A DNA stretch of 64,000 nucleotides from Chitinophaga agrisoli (GCF_008386695.1 NZ_VUOC01000003.1:420421-484420); one strand, 5' to 3'. Positions 40,754 through 52,481 are shown, numbered from the stretch's first letter. Numbers and translations are program-made. The notes: generated by a model not told the origin, from the letters alone.

Positions 40754-43700
40754 ATGTCTCTAAAACAAGCCCAAGCAAACGAAAGAGTTAATTTTGGAAA
40801 GATCAAACAAGTGACTGAGACACCGGATCTGTTGGCTATCCAAATTCAATCTTTCAAGGATTTCTTCCAATTAGAAACCACACCAGATAAGCGGAACAAT
40901 GAAGGCCTTTTTAAAGTGTTTAAAGAGAACTTCCCGATTACGGATACACGCAATATCTTTAATCTGGAGTTTCTGGACTATTTCGTGGATCCGCCGCGTT
41001 ACACGATTGAAGAGTGTATAGAAAGAGGGCTTACCTATTCCGTACCGCTGAAGGCTAAACTGCGCCTGAGCTGTAACGATGAGGAACACGTAGACTTCCA
41101 GACCATTGTGCAGGATGTGTTCTTAGGCAACATCCCGTACATGACCCCCAGAGGTACCTTCGTTATCAATGGTGCAGAGCGCGTGGTAGTATCACAGCTG
41201 CATCGTTCTCCTGGTGTATTCTTTGGACAATCCATACATCCCAACGGAACTAAGATCTACTCTGCCCGGGTGATCCCGTTCAAGGGCGCCTGGATGGAGT
41301 TTGCAACGGACATCAACAACGTGATGTACGCCTATATAGACCGTAAGAAGAAATTCCCGGTTACAACCCTTTTACGCGCTATCGGTTACGAAACAGATAA
41401 GGACATCCTCCAGCTGTTTGGTATGGCCGATGAGGTAAAAGCAGACAAAAAGAGTCTTGATAAATACGCCGGCAAAAAGCTGGCCGCCCGTGTATTAAGA
41501 AGCTGGGTTGAAGACTTTGTGGATGAAGATACCGGCGAGGTGGTAAGTATTGAGCGTAATGAGATCATGCTGGAGCGCGATAGCATCCTGGATGAAGCCA
41601 ATATTGAGACCATCGTGGATATGGGTGTAAAAAGCGTGTTCGTGCAGAAGGAAGAGGTGAGTGGCGATTTCTCCATCATCTATAACACATTAAATAAGGA
41701 TACATCTAACTCCGAGCTGGAAGCCGTTCAGCACATCTACCGCCAGTTACGTGGCGCTGATGCGCCGGATGATGAAACTGCAAGGGGCATCATTGATAAA
41801 TTATTCTTCTCCGATAAACGTTACGACCTCGGCGACGTAGGCCGGTACAAGATCAACCGTAAGCTGGGCCTGAGCACCAGCCTGGATATGAAGGTACTGA
41901 CCAAGGAAGATATCATCGCGATCATCAAATACCTGGTGCAACTCACCAACGGTAAAGCGGAGATCGATGATATCGATCACCTGAGCAACCGCCGTGTACG
42001 TACCGTGGGCGAACAGCTGTACGCCCAGTTCGGCGTAGGTCTGGCCCGTATGGCCCGTACCATCCGCGAGCGTATGAACGTACGTGACAATGAGGTGTTT
42101 ACCCCGGTAGATCTGATCAACGCCAGGACTCTGTCCTCCGTGATCAACTCCTTCTTTGGTACTTCTCAGCTGTCACAGTTCCTTGACCAGACCAACCCGC
42201 TCTCCGAGATCACGCACAAACGCCGTATCTCCGCGCTGGGCCCCGGTGGTCTGAGCCGCGAAAGAGCTGGCTTTGAGGTGCGTGACGTACACTACAGCCA
42301 CTACGGCCGTCTGTGTACCATCGAAACACCGGAAGGACCGAACATCGGTCTGATATCCACCCTCTGCGTACACGCCAAAGTGAACGATATGGGCTTTATC
42401 GAAACGCCTTATCGCAAGGTGAACGACGGTAAAGTAGATATGGATAAAGTACAGTTCCTGAGCGCCGAAGAAGAAGATCTGGTGAAGATAGCCCAGGCGA
42501 ACGCAGAGCTGGATGAAAAAGGCAGCTTTGTAAATGACAAGGTGAAATCCCGCGAAACCGGTGACTTCCCGATCCTGGACAGGGGTGAAGTAGAATACAT
42601 GGACGTGGCTCCGAACCAGATCGTGGGTCTGAGCGCCTCCCTGATCCCCTTCCTTGAACATGATGACGCCAACCGTGCGCTGATGGGATCAAACATGCAA
42701 CGCCAGGCAGTACCGCTGATCGCTCCGGAAGTACCTATCGTAGGTACCGGTCTGGAAGCTAAAGCAGCGCGCGACTCCCGCTTGCAGATCACCTCAGAAG
42801 GTAAAGGTGTGGTGGAATTTGTGGATGCAAACGAAATACATGTACGCTACGAGCGCGATGAAATGCAGAAACTGGTGAGCTTTGAAGACGATCTGAAAAT
42901 ATACCGTCTTACCAAGTTCGTTAAAACCAACCAGAGCACCTGTATCAACCTGCGCCCCTGCGTTAAGAAAGGACAGCACCTGGTAGAAGGAGACTTCCTC
43001 ACGGAAGGCTACGCTACCCGTGGCGGTGAGCTGGCCCTGGGCCGTAACCTGAAAGTGGCCTTCATGCCCTGGAAAGGTTACAACTTTGAGGATGCCATCG
43101 TGATCTCTGAGCGTGTTGCACGTCAGGATCTGTTCACATCTATACATATCGACGAATACGAACTGGAAGTACGCGATACCAAACTGGGTGAAGAAGAACT
43201 GACCCCGGATATCCCGAACGTGAGCGAAGAAGCCACCAAGGACCTGGATCAGAACGGTATCATCCGCGTGGGCGCCCACATTAAAGAGGGCGATATCCTG
43301 ATAGGTAAGATCACCCCCCGCGGTGAATCCGATCCTTCTCCGGAAGAAAAGCTGCTCCGTGCGATATTCGGTGATAAAGCATCTGATGCGAAGGACGCTT
43401 CCCTGAAGGCGCCCCCGAGCACAGAAGGTGTGGTGATCGACAAGAAATTGTTCAGCCGCGCCAAAAAAGACAAGAACTCCAAGACCCGCGAAAAAGCGTC
43501 CCTGGAAAAACTGGAAAAGGTTCACCAGAAGAACGAGGAAGACCTGCTGGAAGTGCTGATGAGCAAACTGCTGGTGCTGCTGAAGGAAAAAACCTCTGCA
43601 GGTATCACCAACACCTATGGTGAAGTGCTGATCTCCAAAGGCTCCAAATTCTCCCAGAAGAACCTCGCCAATGTGGACTTCCAGAACGTGAACCCGCTGG

Positions 43701-44563
43701 GCTGGACTACAGACGACACTACCAACGACCAGATCAACTGGCTGCTGCATAACTACAACATCAAGTACAATGAAGAACTGGGCCGCTACAAACGCGAAAA
43801 GTTCAACATCTCCATTGGTGATGAGTTGCCTGCAGGCGTGCTGAAACTGGCGAAAGTATACCTGGCCAGCAAACGTAAGCTGAAAGTGGGTGATAAGATG
43901 GCAGGCCGCCACGGTAACAAGGGTATCGTTGCCAAGATCGTGCGTGACGAAGACATGCCGTTCCTGAACGATGGTACACCGGTAGATATCGTACTGAACC
44001 CGCTGGGCGTACCTTCCCGTATGAACCTGGGTCAGATCTATGAAACCGTACTGGGTTGGGCCGGTCTGAAATTGGGTGTTCGCTTTGCAACCCCCATCTT
44101 CGACGGTGCTACTACAGAGGAAATAGCCGACTTCATCGGCCAGGCAGGATTGCCCAGCTTTGGTCATACCTATCTGCATGATGGCGAAACCGGCGAGCGC
44201 TTCCACCAGAAGGCTACCGTGGGCGTGATCTACATGCTCAAATTAAGCCACATGGTGGACGACAAGATGCACGCCCGTTCCATCGGCCCCTACAGCCTCA
44301 TTACCCAGCAGCCGTTGGGTGGTAAGGCGCAGTTCGGTGGTCAGCGTTTTGGTGAAATGGAAGTGTGGGCCCTGGAAGCATACGGTGCATCCAACATCCT
44401 GCAGGAACTGCTCACTATCAAATCCGATGACATTGTAGGCCGTGCAAAAGCTTACGAGGCCATCGTAAAAGGAGACAACATCCCGAAAGCCGGCGTGCCT
44501 GAATCCTTTAACGTATTGATCCATGAGCTGCGTGGTCTGGGTCTGGACCTGAAGTTTGAATAA
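40754..44563 (+). CDS. rpoB: DNA-directed RNA polymerase subunit beta
   Basis: A 1269-residue beta subunit. Landmarks include the N-terminal [30 protein letters not shown], the rifampicin-site region [20 protein letters not shown] then [20 protein letters not shown], and the C-terminal [20 protein letters not shown] with [17 protein letters not shown]. Rifampicin contact residues are as in sensitive bacteria by eye (Gln, Asp and His-Lys-Arg-Arg). It is smaller than E. coli RpoB, lacking some insertions. The 262-base leader after rplL carries the attenuator-like hairpin. Confidence 0.99.
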   Translation: MSLKQAQANERVNFGKIKQVTETPDLLAIQIQSFKDFFQLETTPDKRNNEGLFKVFKENFPITDTRNIFNLEFLDYFVDPPRYTIEECIERGLTYSVPLKAKLRLSCNDEEHVDFQTIVQDVFLGNIPYMTPRGTFVINGAERVVVSQLHRSPGVFFGQSIHPNGTKIYSARVIPFKGAWMEFATDINNVMYAYIDRKKKFPVTTLLRAIGYETDKDILQLFGMADEVKADKKSLDKYAGKKLAARVLRSWVEDFVDEDTGEVVSIERNEIMLERDSILDEANIETIVDMGVKSVFVQKEEVSGDFSIIYNTLNKDTSNSELEAVQHIYRQLRGADAPDDETARGIIDKLFFSDKRYDLGDVGRYKINRKLGLSTSLDMKVLTKEDIIAIIKYLVQLTNGKAEIDDIDHLSNRRVRTVGEQLYAQFGVGLARMARTIRERMNVRDNEVFTPVDLINARTLSSVINSFFGTSQLSQFLDQTNPLSEITHKRRISALGPGGLSRERAGFEVRDVHYSHYGRLCTIETPEGPNIGLISTLCVHAKVNDMGFIETPYRKVNDGKVDMDKVQFLSAEEEDLVKIAQANAELDEKGSFVNDKVKSRETGDFPILDRGEVEYMDVAPNQIVGLSASLIPFLEHDDANRALMGSNMQRQAVPLIAPEVPIVGTGLEAKAARDSRLQITSEGKGVVEFVDANEIHVRYERDEMQKLVSFEDDLKIYRLTKFVKTNQSTCINLRPCVKKGQHLVEGDFLTEGYATRGGELALGRNLKVAFMPWKGYNFEDAIVISERVARQDLFTSIHIDEYELEVRDTKLGEEELTPDIPNVSEEATKDLDQNGIIRVGAHIKEGDILIGKITPRGESDPSPEEKLLRAIFGDKASDAKDASLKAPPSTEGVVIDKKLFSRAKKDKNSKTREKASLEKLEKVHQKNEEDLLEVLMSKLLVLLKEKTSAGITNTYGEVLISKGSKFSQKNLANVDFQNVNPLGWTTDDTTNDQINWLLHNYNIKYNEELGRYKREKFNISIGDELPAGVLKLAKVYLASKRKLKVGDKMAGRHGNKGIVAKIVRDEDMPFLNDGTPVDIVLNPLGVPSRMNLGQIYETVLGWAGLKLGVRFATPIFDGATTEEIADFIGQAGLPSFGHTYLHDGETGERFHQKATVGVIYMLKLSHMVDDKMHARSIGPYSLITQQPLGGKAQFGGQRFGEMEVWALEAYGASNILQELLTIKSDDIVGRAKAYEAIVKGDNIPKAGVPESFNVLIHELRGLGLDLKFE

Positions 44564-44564
44564 A

Positions 44565-44672
44565 GCTTTTAGCTACTAACCATTGGCAACCGCTGGTGGT
44601 TAGTAGCATTACGATAGTCTAGGAAATATATTTGCCGATAGCCAACCGCTAGAGGCTAACAGCTAAAAGCTA
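44565..44672. repeat. periodic quasi-palindrome between rpoB and rpoC
   Basis: Outer arms AGCTTTTAGCT (44565-44575) and AGCTAAAAGCT (44661-44671) pair exactly. An inner perfect stem GCTACTAACCA (44572-44582) / TGGTTAGTAGC (44597-44607) lies within. The word set equals that of the rplJ-rplL element. Confidence 0.8.
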
Positions 44673-44679
44673 ATTGAAG

Positions 44680-47600
44680 ATGGCCATAAAGAAAGAAAAT
44701 CGTCCTAAATCAAATTTTAGCAGCATCACCATCAGTCTGGCGTCTCCGGATGCAATCCTGGAGCGCTCTTACGGGGAAGTGCTGAAACCGGAAACCATCA
44801 ACTACCGTACTTACAAACCGGAGCGTGATGGGTTGTTCTGTGAGAGGATATTTGGCCCTGTAAAGGACTATGAATGCTATTGCGGAAAATATAAACGTAT
44901 CCGTTATAAGGGTATTGTGTGCGACCGCTGTGGTGTGGAAGTAACGGAAAAAAAGGTACGCCGCGAAAGGATGGGTCACATCCGTCTGGTAGTGCCTGTA
45001 GTACACATTTGGTATTTCAAATCCCTGCCTAATAAGATCGGCTACCTGCTGGGTATGTCATCCAAAAAGCTGGAGACCATCGTATACTATGAAAGGTATG
45101 TAGTTATACAGGCCGGCGCTAAGCAGGAGAAAGGTATGAACTACGGCGACCTGCTCACAGAAGAAGAATACCTGGATATACTGGATACCCTGCCCAAGGA
45201 CAATCAGCTGTTGCCGGATGAAGATCCCAACAAGTTCATTGCCCGTATGGGTGCAGAAGCGGTAGAAATGATGCTGGCCCGCATAGACCTGGACAGCCTT
45301 TCTTACCAGCTGCGTAACCAGGCTGCCACAGAAACCTCTCAGCAGCGTAAGGCAGAAGCCCTGAAACGCCTGAGCGTAGTGGAAGCATTCCGCGAAGCCA
45401 ATACACGCGTAGAAAACCATCCGGAATGGATGGTTATGCAATACATTCCCGTAGTTCCCCCGGAACTGCGTCCGCTGGTGCCCCTGGATGGCGGCCGTTT
45501 TGCGTCTTCTGACCTGAACGACCTGTACCGCCGGGTGATCATCCGCAACAACCGTCTGAAACGCCTGATCGAGATCAAGGCGCCCGAGGTGATCCTGCGT
45601 AACGAAAAACGTATGCTGCAGGAAGCCGTGGACTCCCTGTTCGATAACTCCCGTAAATCCAACGCGGTGAAGGCAGAAGGCGGCCGCGCCCTGAAATCAC
45701 TCTCCGATGTGCTGAAGGGTAAACAAGGCCGTTTCCGTCAGAACCTGTTGGGTAAACGTGTGGACTACTCCGGTCGTTCCGTTATCGTGGTAGGCCCTGA
45801 GCTGAAACTGCACGAGTGCGGTTTGCCCAAGGACATGGCGGCAGAGCTGTTCAAACCATTCATTATCCGTAAACTGATAGAAAGAGGCATCGTTAAGACC
45901 GTGAAATCAGCTAAAAAGCTGGTAGACCGGAAGGAAGCGGTAGTTTGGGATATCCTGGAAAACGTACTGAAAGGTCACCCTGTAATGCTGAACCGTGCGC
46001 CAACGCTGCACCGTTTGTCTATCCAGGCTTTCCAGCCCAAACTGGTGGAAGGTAAAGCGATACAGCTGCACCCGCTGGTGTGTAGCGCGTTCAACGCCGA
46101 CTTTGACGGTGACCAGATGGCGGTACACGTGCCTTTGAGCAATGCCGCAGTACTGGAAGCCCAGTTGCTGATGCTGTCATCCCATAACATCCTGAACCCT
46201 CAGAACGGTACGCCTATCACGCTGCCTTCTCAGGACATGGTACTGGGTCTGTACTACATCAGTAAGGGTAAGAAATCTACGGATACGGAAAAAGTACAGG
46301 GTGAGGGCAAAGCCTTCTACTCTGCAGAAGAAGTGATCATTGCCTATAACGAAGGCAAGGCAGACCTGCACGCGCATATCAAGGTGAAAGCCTGGGTACG
46401 TAACATAGCTGCAGGCGTGCTGGAGCACAAACTGATAGAAACAACCGTAGGCCGTGTGATCTTTAACCAGTTCGTTCCAAAAGAAGCTGGTTATGTAAAC
46501 GCGCTGCTGACCAAGAAGTCACTGCGTGAGATCATCGGCGACATCATCAAATACACCGATATCCCCAAGACTGCGAAGTTCCTGGATGATATCAAAACGC
46601 TTGGATTCCGTACAGCATTCCGTGGCGGTCTGTCATTCAACATCAATGACCTGATCATCCCTGAAGTGAAACAGCACATGATCGATGGCGCTGCTTCCGA
46701 AGTGGATGAGGTGTGGGATAACTACAACATGGGTCTGATCACGAATAACGAACGTTACAACCAGATCATCGATATCTGGTCCCGTGCGGATACCAAAGTG
46801 ACAGAAACGCTGATCCGCGAGCTGGCAACAGACAAACAGGGCTTTAACTCTGTGTACATGATGCTTGACTCCGGTGCGCGTGGTTCCAAACAGCAGATCA
46901 AACAGCTGGCAGGTCTGAGGGGATTGATGGCCAAACCGCGTAAGAGTGGTTCTACTGGCTCTGAGATCATCGAAAACCCGATCCTGTCCAACTTTAAGGA
47001 TGGTCTGAACGTATTGGAATACTTCATCTCTACGCACGGTGCGCGTAAAGGTCTGGCAGATACCGCGTTGAAAACGGCGGACGCCGGTTACCTGACCCGT
47101 CGTCTGGTGGACGTAGCACAGGATGTGGTGATCACGGAAGAAGACTGCGGTACCCTGCGTGGTATTGCTACTACTGCCCTGAAAGATAACGAGGAGATAG
47201 TAGAGCCGCTGTATGACCGTATCCTGGGCAGGACTTCCCTGCACGACGTATTCGATCCGCAAACAGAAGAGCTGATCGTAGCCGGTGGTGGAGAGATCAC
47301 AGAAGAGATCGCACATGCAATTGAAGAAAGCACTATAGAAACCGTAGAGATCCGTTCCGTACTTACCTGCGAAAGCCGCAGGGGCGTGTGCGTAAAATGT
47401 TACGGTAAAAACCTGGCAACCGGTTACCTGGCCCAGAGAGGTGATGCTGTAGGTATCATCGCTGCCCAGTCCATCGGTGAGCCTGGTACACAGCTTACAC
47501 TGCGTACCTTCCACGTGGGTGGTGTGGCCGGCTCTGCTTCCGTAGAGTCTGCGCTGACCGCTAAGTTCGAAGGCACCGTACAGTTCGATGGCTTACGTAC

Positions 47601-48978
47601 TACCACCTACGAAAACAACGATGGTGATAAAGTACAGGTAGTTATCGGCCGTACCGGTGAGCTCCGTATCATGGACGTGAAGAACGACCGCCTGCTGATC
47701 ACCAACAACGTACCTTACGGCTCTACCCTGATCGTTAAAGACGGTCAGAAAGTAGCCAAGGGCGATGTGATCTGTACCTGGGATCCGTTCAACGCCGTTA
47801 TCGTATCCGAGATCGCTGGTTCCATCCGCTTTGACAGCATCATAGAAGGTATCACCTTCCGTGAAGAGGCTGACGAGCAGACTGGTCACCGTGAGAAAGT
47901 GGTTATTGAGACCAAGGATAAGAACAAGATCCCGTCCATCATTGTTGAAGGCAACAAAGAGGTGAAATCATACAACCTGCCGGTAGGCTCCCACATCGTA
48001 ATTGATGAAGGCGAAGGCGTAAGGGCCGGTCAGGTAATTGTGAAGATCCCGCGTGTGATCGGTAAGCTGCGCGATATCACCGGTGGTCTGCCGCGCGTAA
48101 CAGAACTGTTTGAAGCACGTAACCCGAGCAACCCTGCTATCGTATCTGAGATAGATGGCGTGGTGACCTTTGGTAACATCAAACGTGGTAACCGCGAGAT
48201 CATCATTGAAAGCCGCGAAAGCCAGGTGAAGAAATACCTGGTGCCGCTGACCCGCCACATCCTGGTACAGGACGGTGACTTCGTGAAAGCGGGTACCGCA
48301 CTGTCTGACGGTTCTATCACCCCGGCAGATATCCTGTCCATCAAAGGACCATTTGCAGTACAGGAATACCTGGTGAACGAGATACAGGAAGTATACCGTT
48401 TACAGGGTGTGAAGATCAACGATAAACACATCGAAGTGATCGTACGGCAGATGATGCGTAAGGTAACCATCGAGGATCCGGGAGATACCCGCTTCCTGGA
48501 AGGCGATACCACGGATAAATTTGAATTCTTTGAAGAGAACGATAATATCTTCGACAAGAAGGTAGTAACGGAAGCAGGCGAATCCGCCAGCCTGAAAGCA
48601 GGTCAGATAGTGACCTTGCGCCAGGTAAGGGAAGAGAACTCCCTGCTGCGCCGCGCAGATAAAAAGCTGGTGGAATACCGCGATGCAAATCCGGCCACTT
48701 CCAGCCCGCTGTTGCTGGGTATCACCAAAGCATCACTGGGTACGCACAGCTGGATCTCTGCCGCATCCTTCCAGGAAACCACCAAAGTACTGTCATCTGC
48801 AGCCATCACCGGTAAAACAGATGATATGCTGGGCCTGAAAGAGAACGTGATCACGGGTCACCTGATCCCGGCCGGTACTGGTCTGCGCGAGTTCGAAAAT
48901 ATGATCGTAGGCTCCAAAGAAGAATATGACATCCTGTCCTCTTCCAAGGAAGTGTTCCAGTTCGATGAAGAAGAATAA
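44680..48978 (+). CDS. rpoC: DNA-directed RNA polymerase subunit beta'
   Basis: A 1432-residue beta' subunit. The zinc site [20 protein letters not shown] is near residue 70; the catalytic [18 protein letters not shown] carries the three Mg-binding Asp residues; the trigger-loop area has [20 protein letters not shown], then FHVGGVAG. A second Cys set ([13 protein letters not shown]) is also present. The start at the ATG 44680 gives [11 protein letters not shown]; a TTG two codons earlier is not needed. It follows rpoB after 116 bases filled by a quasi-palindrome. A terminator at 49001-49032 ends the operon. Confidence 0.99.
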   Translation: MAIKKENRPKSNFSSITISLASPDAILERSYGEVLKPETINYRTYKPERDGLFCERIFGPVKDYECYCGKYKRIRYKGIVCDRCGVEVTEKKVRRERMGHIRLVVPVVHIWYFKSLPNKIGYLLGMSSKKLETIVYYERYVVIQAGAKQEKGMNYGDLLTEEEYLDILDTLPKDNQLLPDEDPNKFIARMGAEAVEMMLARIDLDSLSYQLRNQAATETSQQRKAEALKRLSVVEAFREANTRVENHPEWMVMQYIPVVPPELRPLVPLDGGRFASSDLNDLYRRVIIRNNRLKRLIEIKAPEVILRNEKRMLQEAVDSLFDNSRKSNAVKAEGGRALKSLSDVLKGKQGRFRQNLLGKRVDYSGRSVIVVGPELKLHECGLPKDMAAELFKPFIIRKLIERGIVKTVKSAKKLVDRKEAVVWDILENVLKGHPVMLNRAPTLHRLSIQAFQPKLVEGKAIQLHPLVCSAFNADFDGDQMAVHVPLSNAAVLEAQLLMLSSHNILNPQNGTPITLPSQDMVLGLYYISKGKKSTDTEKVQGEGKAFYSAEEVIIAYNEGKADLHAHIKVKAWVRNIAAGVLEHKLIETTVGRVIFNQFVPKEAGYVNALLTKKSLREIIGDIIKYTDIPKTAKFLDDIKTLGFRTAFRGGLSFNINDLIIPEVKQHMIDGAASEVDEVWDNYNMGLITNNERYNQIIDIWSRADTKVTETLIRELATDKQGFNSVYMMLDSGARGSKQQIKQLAGLRGLMAKPRKSGSTGSEIIENPILSNFKDGLNVLEYFISTHGARKGLADTALKTADAGYLTRRLVDVAQDVVITEEDCGTLRGIATTALKDNEEIVEPLYDRILGRTSLHDVFDPQTEELIVAGGGEITEEIAHAIEESTIETVEIRSVLTCESRRGVCVKCYGKNLATGYLAQRGDAVGIIAAQSIGEPGTQLTLRTFHVGGVAGSASVESALTAKFEGTVQFDGLRTTTYENNDGDKVQVVIGRTGELRIMDVKNDRLLITNNVPYGSTLIVKDGQKVAKGDVICTWDPFNAVIVSEIAGSIRFDSIIEGITFREEADEQTGHREKVVIETKDKNKIPSIIVEGNKEVKSYNLPVGSHIVIDEGEGVRAGQVIVKIPRVIGKLRDITGGLPRVTELFEARNPSNPAIVSEIDGVVTFGNIKRGNREIIIESRESQVKKYLVPLTRHILVQDGDFVKAGTALSDGSITPADILSIKGPFAVQEYLVNEIQEVYRLQGVKINDKHIEVIVRQMMRKVTIEDPGDTRFLEGDTTDKFEFFEENDNIFDKKVVTEAGESASLKAGQIVTLRQVREENSLLRRADKKLVEYRDANPATSSPLLLGITKASLGTHSWISAASFQETTKVLSSAAITGKTDDMLGLKENVITGHLIPAGTGLREFENMIVGSKEEYDILSSSKEVFQFDEEE

Positions 48979-49000
48979 TCTGATCATGTAATGGATAATA

Positions 49001-49032
49001 AAAAGTCCCGCCCATAAAGCGGGACTTTTTTA
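49001..49032 (+). terminator. intrinsic terminator of rpoBC
   Basis: Stem AAAAGTCCCGC / GCGGGACTTTT with a 7-base loop, followed by TTTATT. Confidence 0.9.
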
Positions 49033-49082
49033 TTGACCGTAATTGCATGAAATCATGTTAATTTGTGTTCATATTTGTGCTC

Positions 49083-49823
49083 ATGAAGAAATGGACCCAG
49101 GCGGCGCTGGCGCTTTTGCTGTTAATAGCCGCCATTGCCTGCAATAAGAACAGTGATTCGGATCTGCCGGATACCAGGGGCGGTATTACCGTATACCAGA
49201 TGTTACCCAGTTATACCGTTAGTTTGGATTTTGTGCTGGATACGGCAATTATAGGCAGTAACCTGGGGTATGGCCAGAGCTCAGGCCCCTATAAATATTT
49301 CCGCGCGCAGAACTATAAACTGCTGATCTATCCCGCCGGTGTGCGTGACGATACGTTGCTGACAACAGAGCTGAGTGTGCGTAATGGACATAATATTTCC
49401 GTTTTCCTCTATGCAGACAGTACCAACCTGGTACGGTTGCGCACCACAGATGATGACCTGACCCCGCCCAGCACAGAGACTCCCCGGTCTAAGATACGGG
49501 TGGTAGATCTGGCGGATGTATCCGTACTGGTAGACGGTAGCAAGAATCTGCAGCCATTGGCCATGGATGTTTTTGTTGATTATATTGATGAAAAATCCAT
49601 ACCTGTATTCCGTAGCGTTAGTTTTGGGGCAATAACGCCCTCTTTGGAGATACTGGCACAGGACAAGGACCTGGACTTTAACTGGCGCGATTCCTCCAAA
49701 GTACTGCAAACGGCGCGGTTGAACGCGCAGGAAGGTAAGATCTATACCCTGGTGACCACAATTGGCAAGGGAAAACCTATAACTGATACCAGCTTCCGGC
49801 TGTGGCAGTTCATTAATAACTAA
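49083..49823 (+). CDS. DUF4397-like lipoprotein
   Basis: A 246-residue lipoprotein starting MKKWTQAALALLLLIAAIAC, where the lipobox IAAIAC puts the lipidated Cys at residue 20. The mature part has the beta-sandwich pattern often annotated DUF4397 (ITVYQMLPSYTVSLDFVLDT, YKLLIYPAGVRDDTLLTTEL, HNISVFLYADSTNLVRL and SKIRVVDLADVSVLVDG). It is probably outer-membrane attached. A longer in-frame start at 49065 adds six residues ahead of the signal and is less likely. Function unknown. Confidence 0.75.
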   Translation: MKKWTQAALALLLLIAAIACNKNSDSDLPDTRGGITVYQMLPSYTVSLDFVLDTAIIGSNLGYGQSSGPYKYFRAQNYKLLIYPAGVRDDTLLTTELSVRNGHNISVFLYADSTNLVRLRTTDDDLTPPSTETPRSKIRVVDLADVSVLVDGSKNLQPLAMDVFVDYIDEKSIPVFRSVSFGAITPSLEILAQDKDLDFNWRDSSKVLQTARLNAQEGKIYTLVTTIGKGKPITDTSFRLWQFINN

Positions 49824-49918
49824 AAAGTAAAAGGGCATCCCGCTGTGATCTGCTTGCCGGAGGCAAGGAAAACCATTGAGCTTTTTAACTTTTTACTTTT
49901 AACTTTTTACTTATTTTA
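49820..49918. repeat. periodic quasi-palindrome (AAAAAGTAAAAG words)
   Basis: Left ACTAAAAAGTAAAAGGG (from 49820); right CTTTTTAACTTTTTACTTTT and a further AACTTTTTACTT (49881-49912). An inner CTTGCC/GGCAAG stem lies at 49854-49866. It separates the lipoprotein gene from the OmpH-like gene. Confidence 0.65.
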
Positions 49919-49971
49919 GCCGTTCAAATCAAAAACAAGTTTTCATCGGAGTTCAAAATCCATTTATCAAC

Positions 49972-50592
49972 ATGCGCAATGTTCAACAAACTGTGAAAAA
50001 CGGATGCTTTACTTTATTAACTGCTGCCCTATTTGTAGCTTGTCAGCAGGGAGGTAAGACCGCTAACAATACTGCCACCGCGCCGGCAGCAGGCAATAAT
50101 ACCGCAGCCCCTGCAGGAGCAGGCGCCAGGATAGCTTATGTGGATCTTGATTCCGTAGAGGCACACTATGATTACTTCAAGGAGAAGAAAGCAGAGCTGG
50201 AGAAAAAGCAGCAGGCAATAGATAATGAGCTGAAAGCCAATTTACGCGCCCTGCAGAACGAAGCCGCTGATTTTCAGAGAAGGGCCAACAACAACCAGCT
50301 CACCCAAAGCGAGGGAGAGGCAGCGCAGCGTTCCTTGGGCGAAAAACAGCAGCAGCTGGAGGCCAAACGCCAGAACCTTTCCCAGCAATATATGGAGCAG
50401 GAAGCCAAGTTTAATGAAGACCTGCAGAAAAGGCTGGACGATTTCCTGAAAACCTTTAACGCAGATAAGAAGTATTCCTTCATCTTCTCTTACCGCGCCG
50501 GCGCCAGCAATATCCTGTATAAAGATGATGCGCTGGATATTACCGCCCCGGTATTAGAAGGATTGAACAAGATAGGTACAGAAAATAAGTAA
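49972..50592 (+). CDS. OmpH/Skp-family lipoprotein
   Basis: A 206-residue protein with a lipoprotein signal (LLTAALFVAC, lipidated Cys at about residue 24) and an Ala/Asn/Thr-rich linker. From residue 53 it shows the OmpH pattern: RIAYVDLDSVEAHYDYFKEK, a long coiled coil (residues about 70-165, KAELEKKQQAIDNELKANLR), and the C-terminal YSFIFSYRAGASNILYKDDA then LDITAPVLEGLN. Skp chaperones hold outer membrane proteins in the periplasm; this one should be membrane-tethered. It is followed 90 bases later by the permease gene. Confidence 0.85.
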   Translation: MRNVQQTVKNGCFTLLTAALFVACQQGGKTANNTATAPAAGNNTAAPAGAGARIAYVDLDSVEAHYDYFKEKKAELEKKQQAIDNELKANLRALQNEAADFQRRANNNQLTQSEGEAAQRSLGEKQQQLEAKRQNLSQQYMEQEAKFNEDLQKRLDDFLKTFNADKKYSFIFSYRAGASNILYKDDALDITAPVLEGLNKIGTENK

Positions 50593-50611
50593 GAATTAAG
50601 CGTTATATTGA

Positions 50612-50619
50612 TATTTTTG
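50612..50619 (+). promoter_or_regulatory. possible -7 box of the permease gene
   Basis: TATTTTTG matches TAnnTTTG, 62 bases before the ATG at 50682; no matching -33. Confidence 0.35.
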
Positions 50620-50681
50620 GTACACTTGCGTTTAGCAACAGTGAACAGCCAAATTATTAATTATCCATTCTTAATTATTCT

Positions 50682-52100
50682 ATGAGTGACAACCAACACG
50701 CATCTTTCAAACCTAGTTTAAGTTTATTGGATGCTACCATGATAGTTGCCGGTTCCATGATTGGATCCGGCATTTTTTTGGTATCAGCCGAGATAGCCCG
50801 CAGCGTAGGATCTGCCGGCTGGTTTACCGTTATGTGGGTACTGGCAGGCCTGGTAACCATGATCGCCGCCGTTAGCTATGGCGAACTATCTGGTATGTAC
50901 CCACGCGCCGGCGGGCAGTATGTATACCTGCGGGAAGCCTATAACCCTTTTGTGGCCTTCCTGTTTGGCTGGACCCAGTTCAGCGTGATACAGACCGGCA
51001 CCATCGCAGCAGTGGCGGTTGCCTTTGCCAAGTTTACGGCCTACCTGATCCCTTCTTTCAGTGAACAGCATATCCTGCTGGACCTGGGCTTTATGAAGGT
51101 ATCTGCCGCGCAGATAGTTGCGATCGTTTCCATTATACTGCTCACCTATATCAATACCAAGGGAGTACGTAATGGTAAGATCATACAGACCGTATTTACC
51201 CTCGCTAAACTGCTGTCCCTCTTTGGCCTGATCATCTTTGGGTTCCTGCTGGGCGCCCGGCAGGAGGTATGGAACGCTAACTGGGAACATGCCTGGACAG
51301 CCATGTCCATGCAGCAGGTGAACGGCCAGACCGTAACCACGCTGCTTACCGGTATGGCTTTCCTGGGTGCGGTGGCCGTATCTATGAAAGGCTCCCTGTT
51401 CTCCAGCGACGCCTGGAACAATGTGACCTTTATTGCCGCGGAGATCAAGAACCCCGGCAAAAACATAGGCCGCTCCCTGTTCCTGGGTACCCTGATCGTG
51501 ACCATTATCTATGTAAGCGCCAATATCATGTACCTGGCGGTGCTGCCACTGCAGGATATCGCCTTCGCGGCCAATGACCGTGTAGGCGTGGTTGCGGCAG
51601 AGCACATCTTTGGCAGCAGCGGTTCGCTGATCATTGCAGTAATGATCATGATCTCCACTTTTGGTTGTAATAACGGGCTGATATTGTCCGGCGCCCGTAT
51701 CTATTACACAATGGCGCAGGATGGGCTGTTCTTTAAAAAAGCCGGCGCGCTTAATAAGTTCGACGTACCGGAAGGCGGCCTGTGGATCCAGTGTCTGTGG
51801 GCATGCCTGCTATGTTTGAGCGGCCGTTATGGCGATCTGCTGGCGCTGGTGATCTTTGGCGTACTGGTATTTTATGTGCTCACTATACTCGGCATCTTCA
51901 TCCTGCGTAAGAAGCAGCCGGATACACCGCGGCCCTACAAGGCCTTTGGCTATCCTTTGCTGCCGATGATTTATATTATAGTAGCGGTGGCGCTGGCCTT
52001 ACTGCTGCTGGTGTTTGAAGCTAATTATACGCTGCCAGGCCTGGGCATTATCCTGCTGGGTATCCCCTTGTACTATCTGGCTATGCGAAAAAAGTCGTAA
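50682..52100 (+). CDS. APC-family amino acid permease
   Basis: A 472-residue inner membrane transporter with about 12 helices. It starts MSDNQHASFKPSLSLLDATM and shows the family glycine-rich first helix MIVAGSMIGSGIFLVSAEIA, then YGELSGMYPRAGGQYVYLRE and GWTQFSVIQTGTIAAVAVAF. A NNVTFIAAEIKNPGKNIGRS motif follows, as in LAT-type exchangers. The closest kinds are Gly-Ser-rich amino acid exchangers of the SLC7-like group; the substrate is not readable. A stem-loop region lies downstream at 52112-52165. Confidence 0.88.
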   Translation: MSDNQHASFKPSLSLLDATMIVAGSMIGSGIFLVSAEIARSVGSAGWFTVMWVLAGLVTMIAAVSYGELSGMYPRAGGQYVYLREAYNPFVAFLFGWTQFSVIQTGTIAAVAVAFAKFTAYLIPSFSEQHILLDLGFMKVSAAQIVAIVSIILLTYINTKGVRNGKIIQTVFTLAKLLSLFGLIIFGFLLGARQEVWNANWEHAWTAMSMQQVNGQTVTTLLTGMAFLGAVAVSMKGSLFSSDAWNNVTFIAAEIKNPGKNIGRSLFLGTLIVTIIYVSANIMYLAVLPLQDIAFAANDRVGVVAAEHIFGSSGSLIIAVMIMISTFGCNNGLILSGARIYYTMAQDGLFFKKAGALNKFDVPEGGLWIQCLWACLLCLSGRYGDLLALVIFGVLVFYVLTILGIFILRKKQPDTPRPYKAFGYPLLPMIYIIVAVALALLLLVFEANYTLPGLGIILLGIPLYYLAMRKKS

Positions 52101-52200
52101 GTGTTTAGTATTTAGTCGTTAAGGATCAAAATGGACAAATAACCGTTTTGATCTTTAGCGACTAATTATTTATAACTATTTATTATCCGTCACTAAAATG
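52100..52200. repeat. periodic quasi-palindrome after the permease gene
   Basis: Arms TTAGTCGTTAAGGATCAAAA (52112-52131) and TTTTGATCTTTAGCGACTAA (52146-52165) match at 18 of 20 positions. Flanking words TTTAGTATTTAG and ATTTATAACTATTTATTATC continue the word pattern. Confidence 0.7.
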
Positions 52201-52346
52201 GATAAAACTGTATCAGCACTTACACAAAAGTTGTAGAAAAACAGCCCAAAAAACCTGCCCACTGCGGTATTTTTTACAGTGGTGTGGTTTAATTTGCACA
52301 TACAGAGTTGTTCGGACCCGAATACAGATAGCGTGAGTAACCCTGG

Positions 52347-52481
52347 ATGAAAACACGTATGAAAAGAAAACCCGTTGCCAGCTTTCAGTTGAGATTACCA
52401 GTAGTGGTATGCTTGCTTACAGGGGTATTGTCTTATCATATCAGCTATTACAATAATCAAAAATTATCCATACCGGCGTAG
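52347..52481 (+). CDS. possible 44-residue small membrane peptide
   Basis: A short frame encoding MKTRMKRKPVASFQLRLPVV then VCLLTGVLSYHISYYNNQKL and SIPA. A basic N-terminus precedes one hydrophobic segment, so it looks like a signal peptide or a one-helix membrane peptide. It has no obvious promoter and no known family. It may be the leftover signal peptide of a lost exported protein such as a TonB-dependent receptor, or a real small protein. Confidence 0.35.
   Translation: MKTRMKRKPVASFQLRLPVVVCLLTGVLSYHISYYNNQKLSIPA

Noticed and set aside
42794-44206. Open frame of 470 codons on the minus strand inside rpoB
   Set aside because: Fully contained in a conserved gene and composed of reverse-complement codons; no family features.
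46633-47514. Open frame of 293 codons on the minus strand inside rpoC
   Set aside because: Shadow of rpoC; no signal, domain or promoter.
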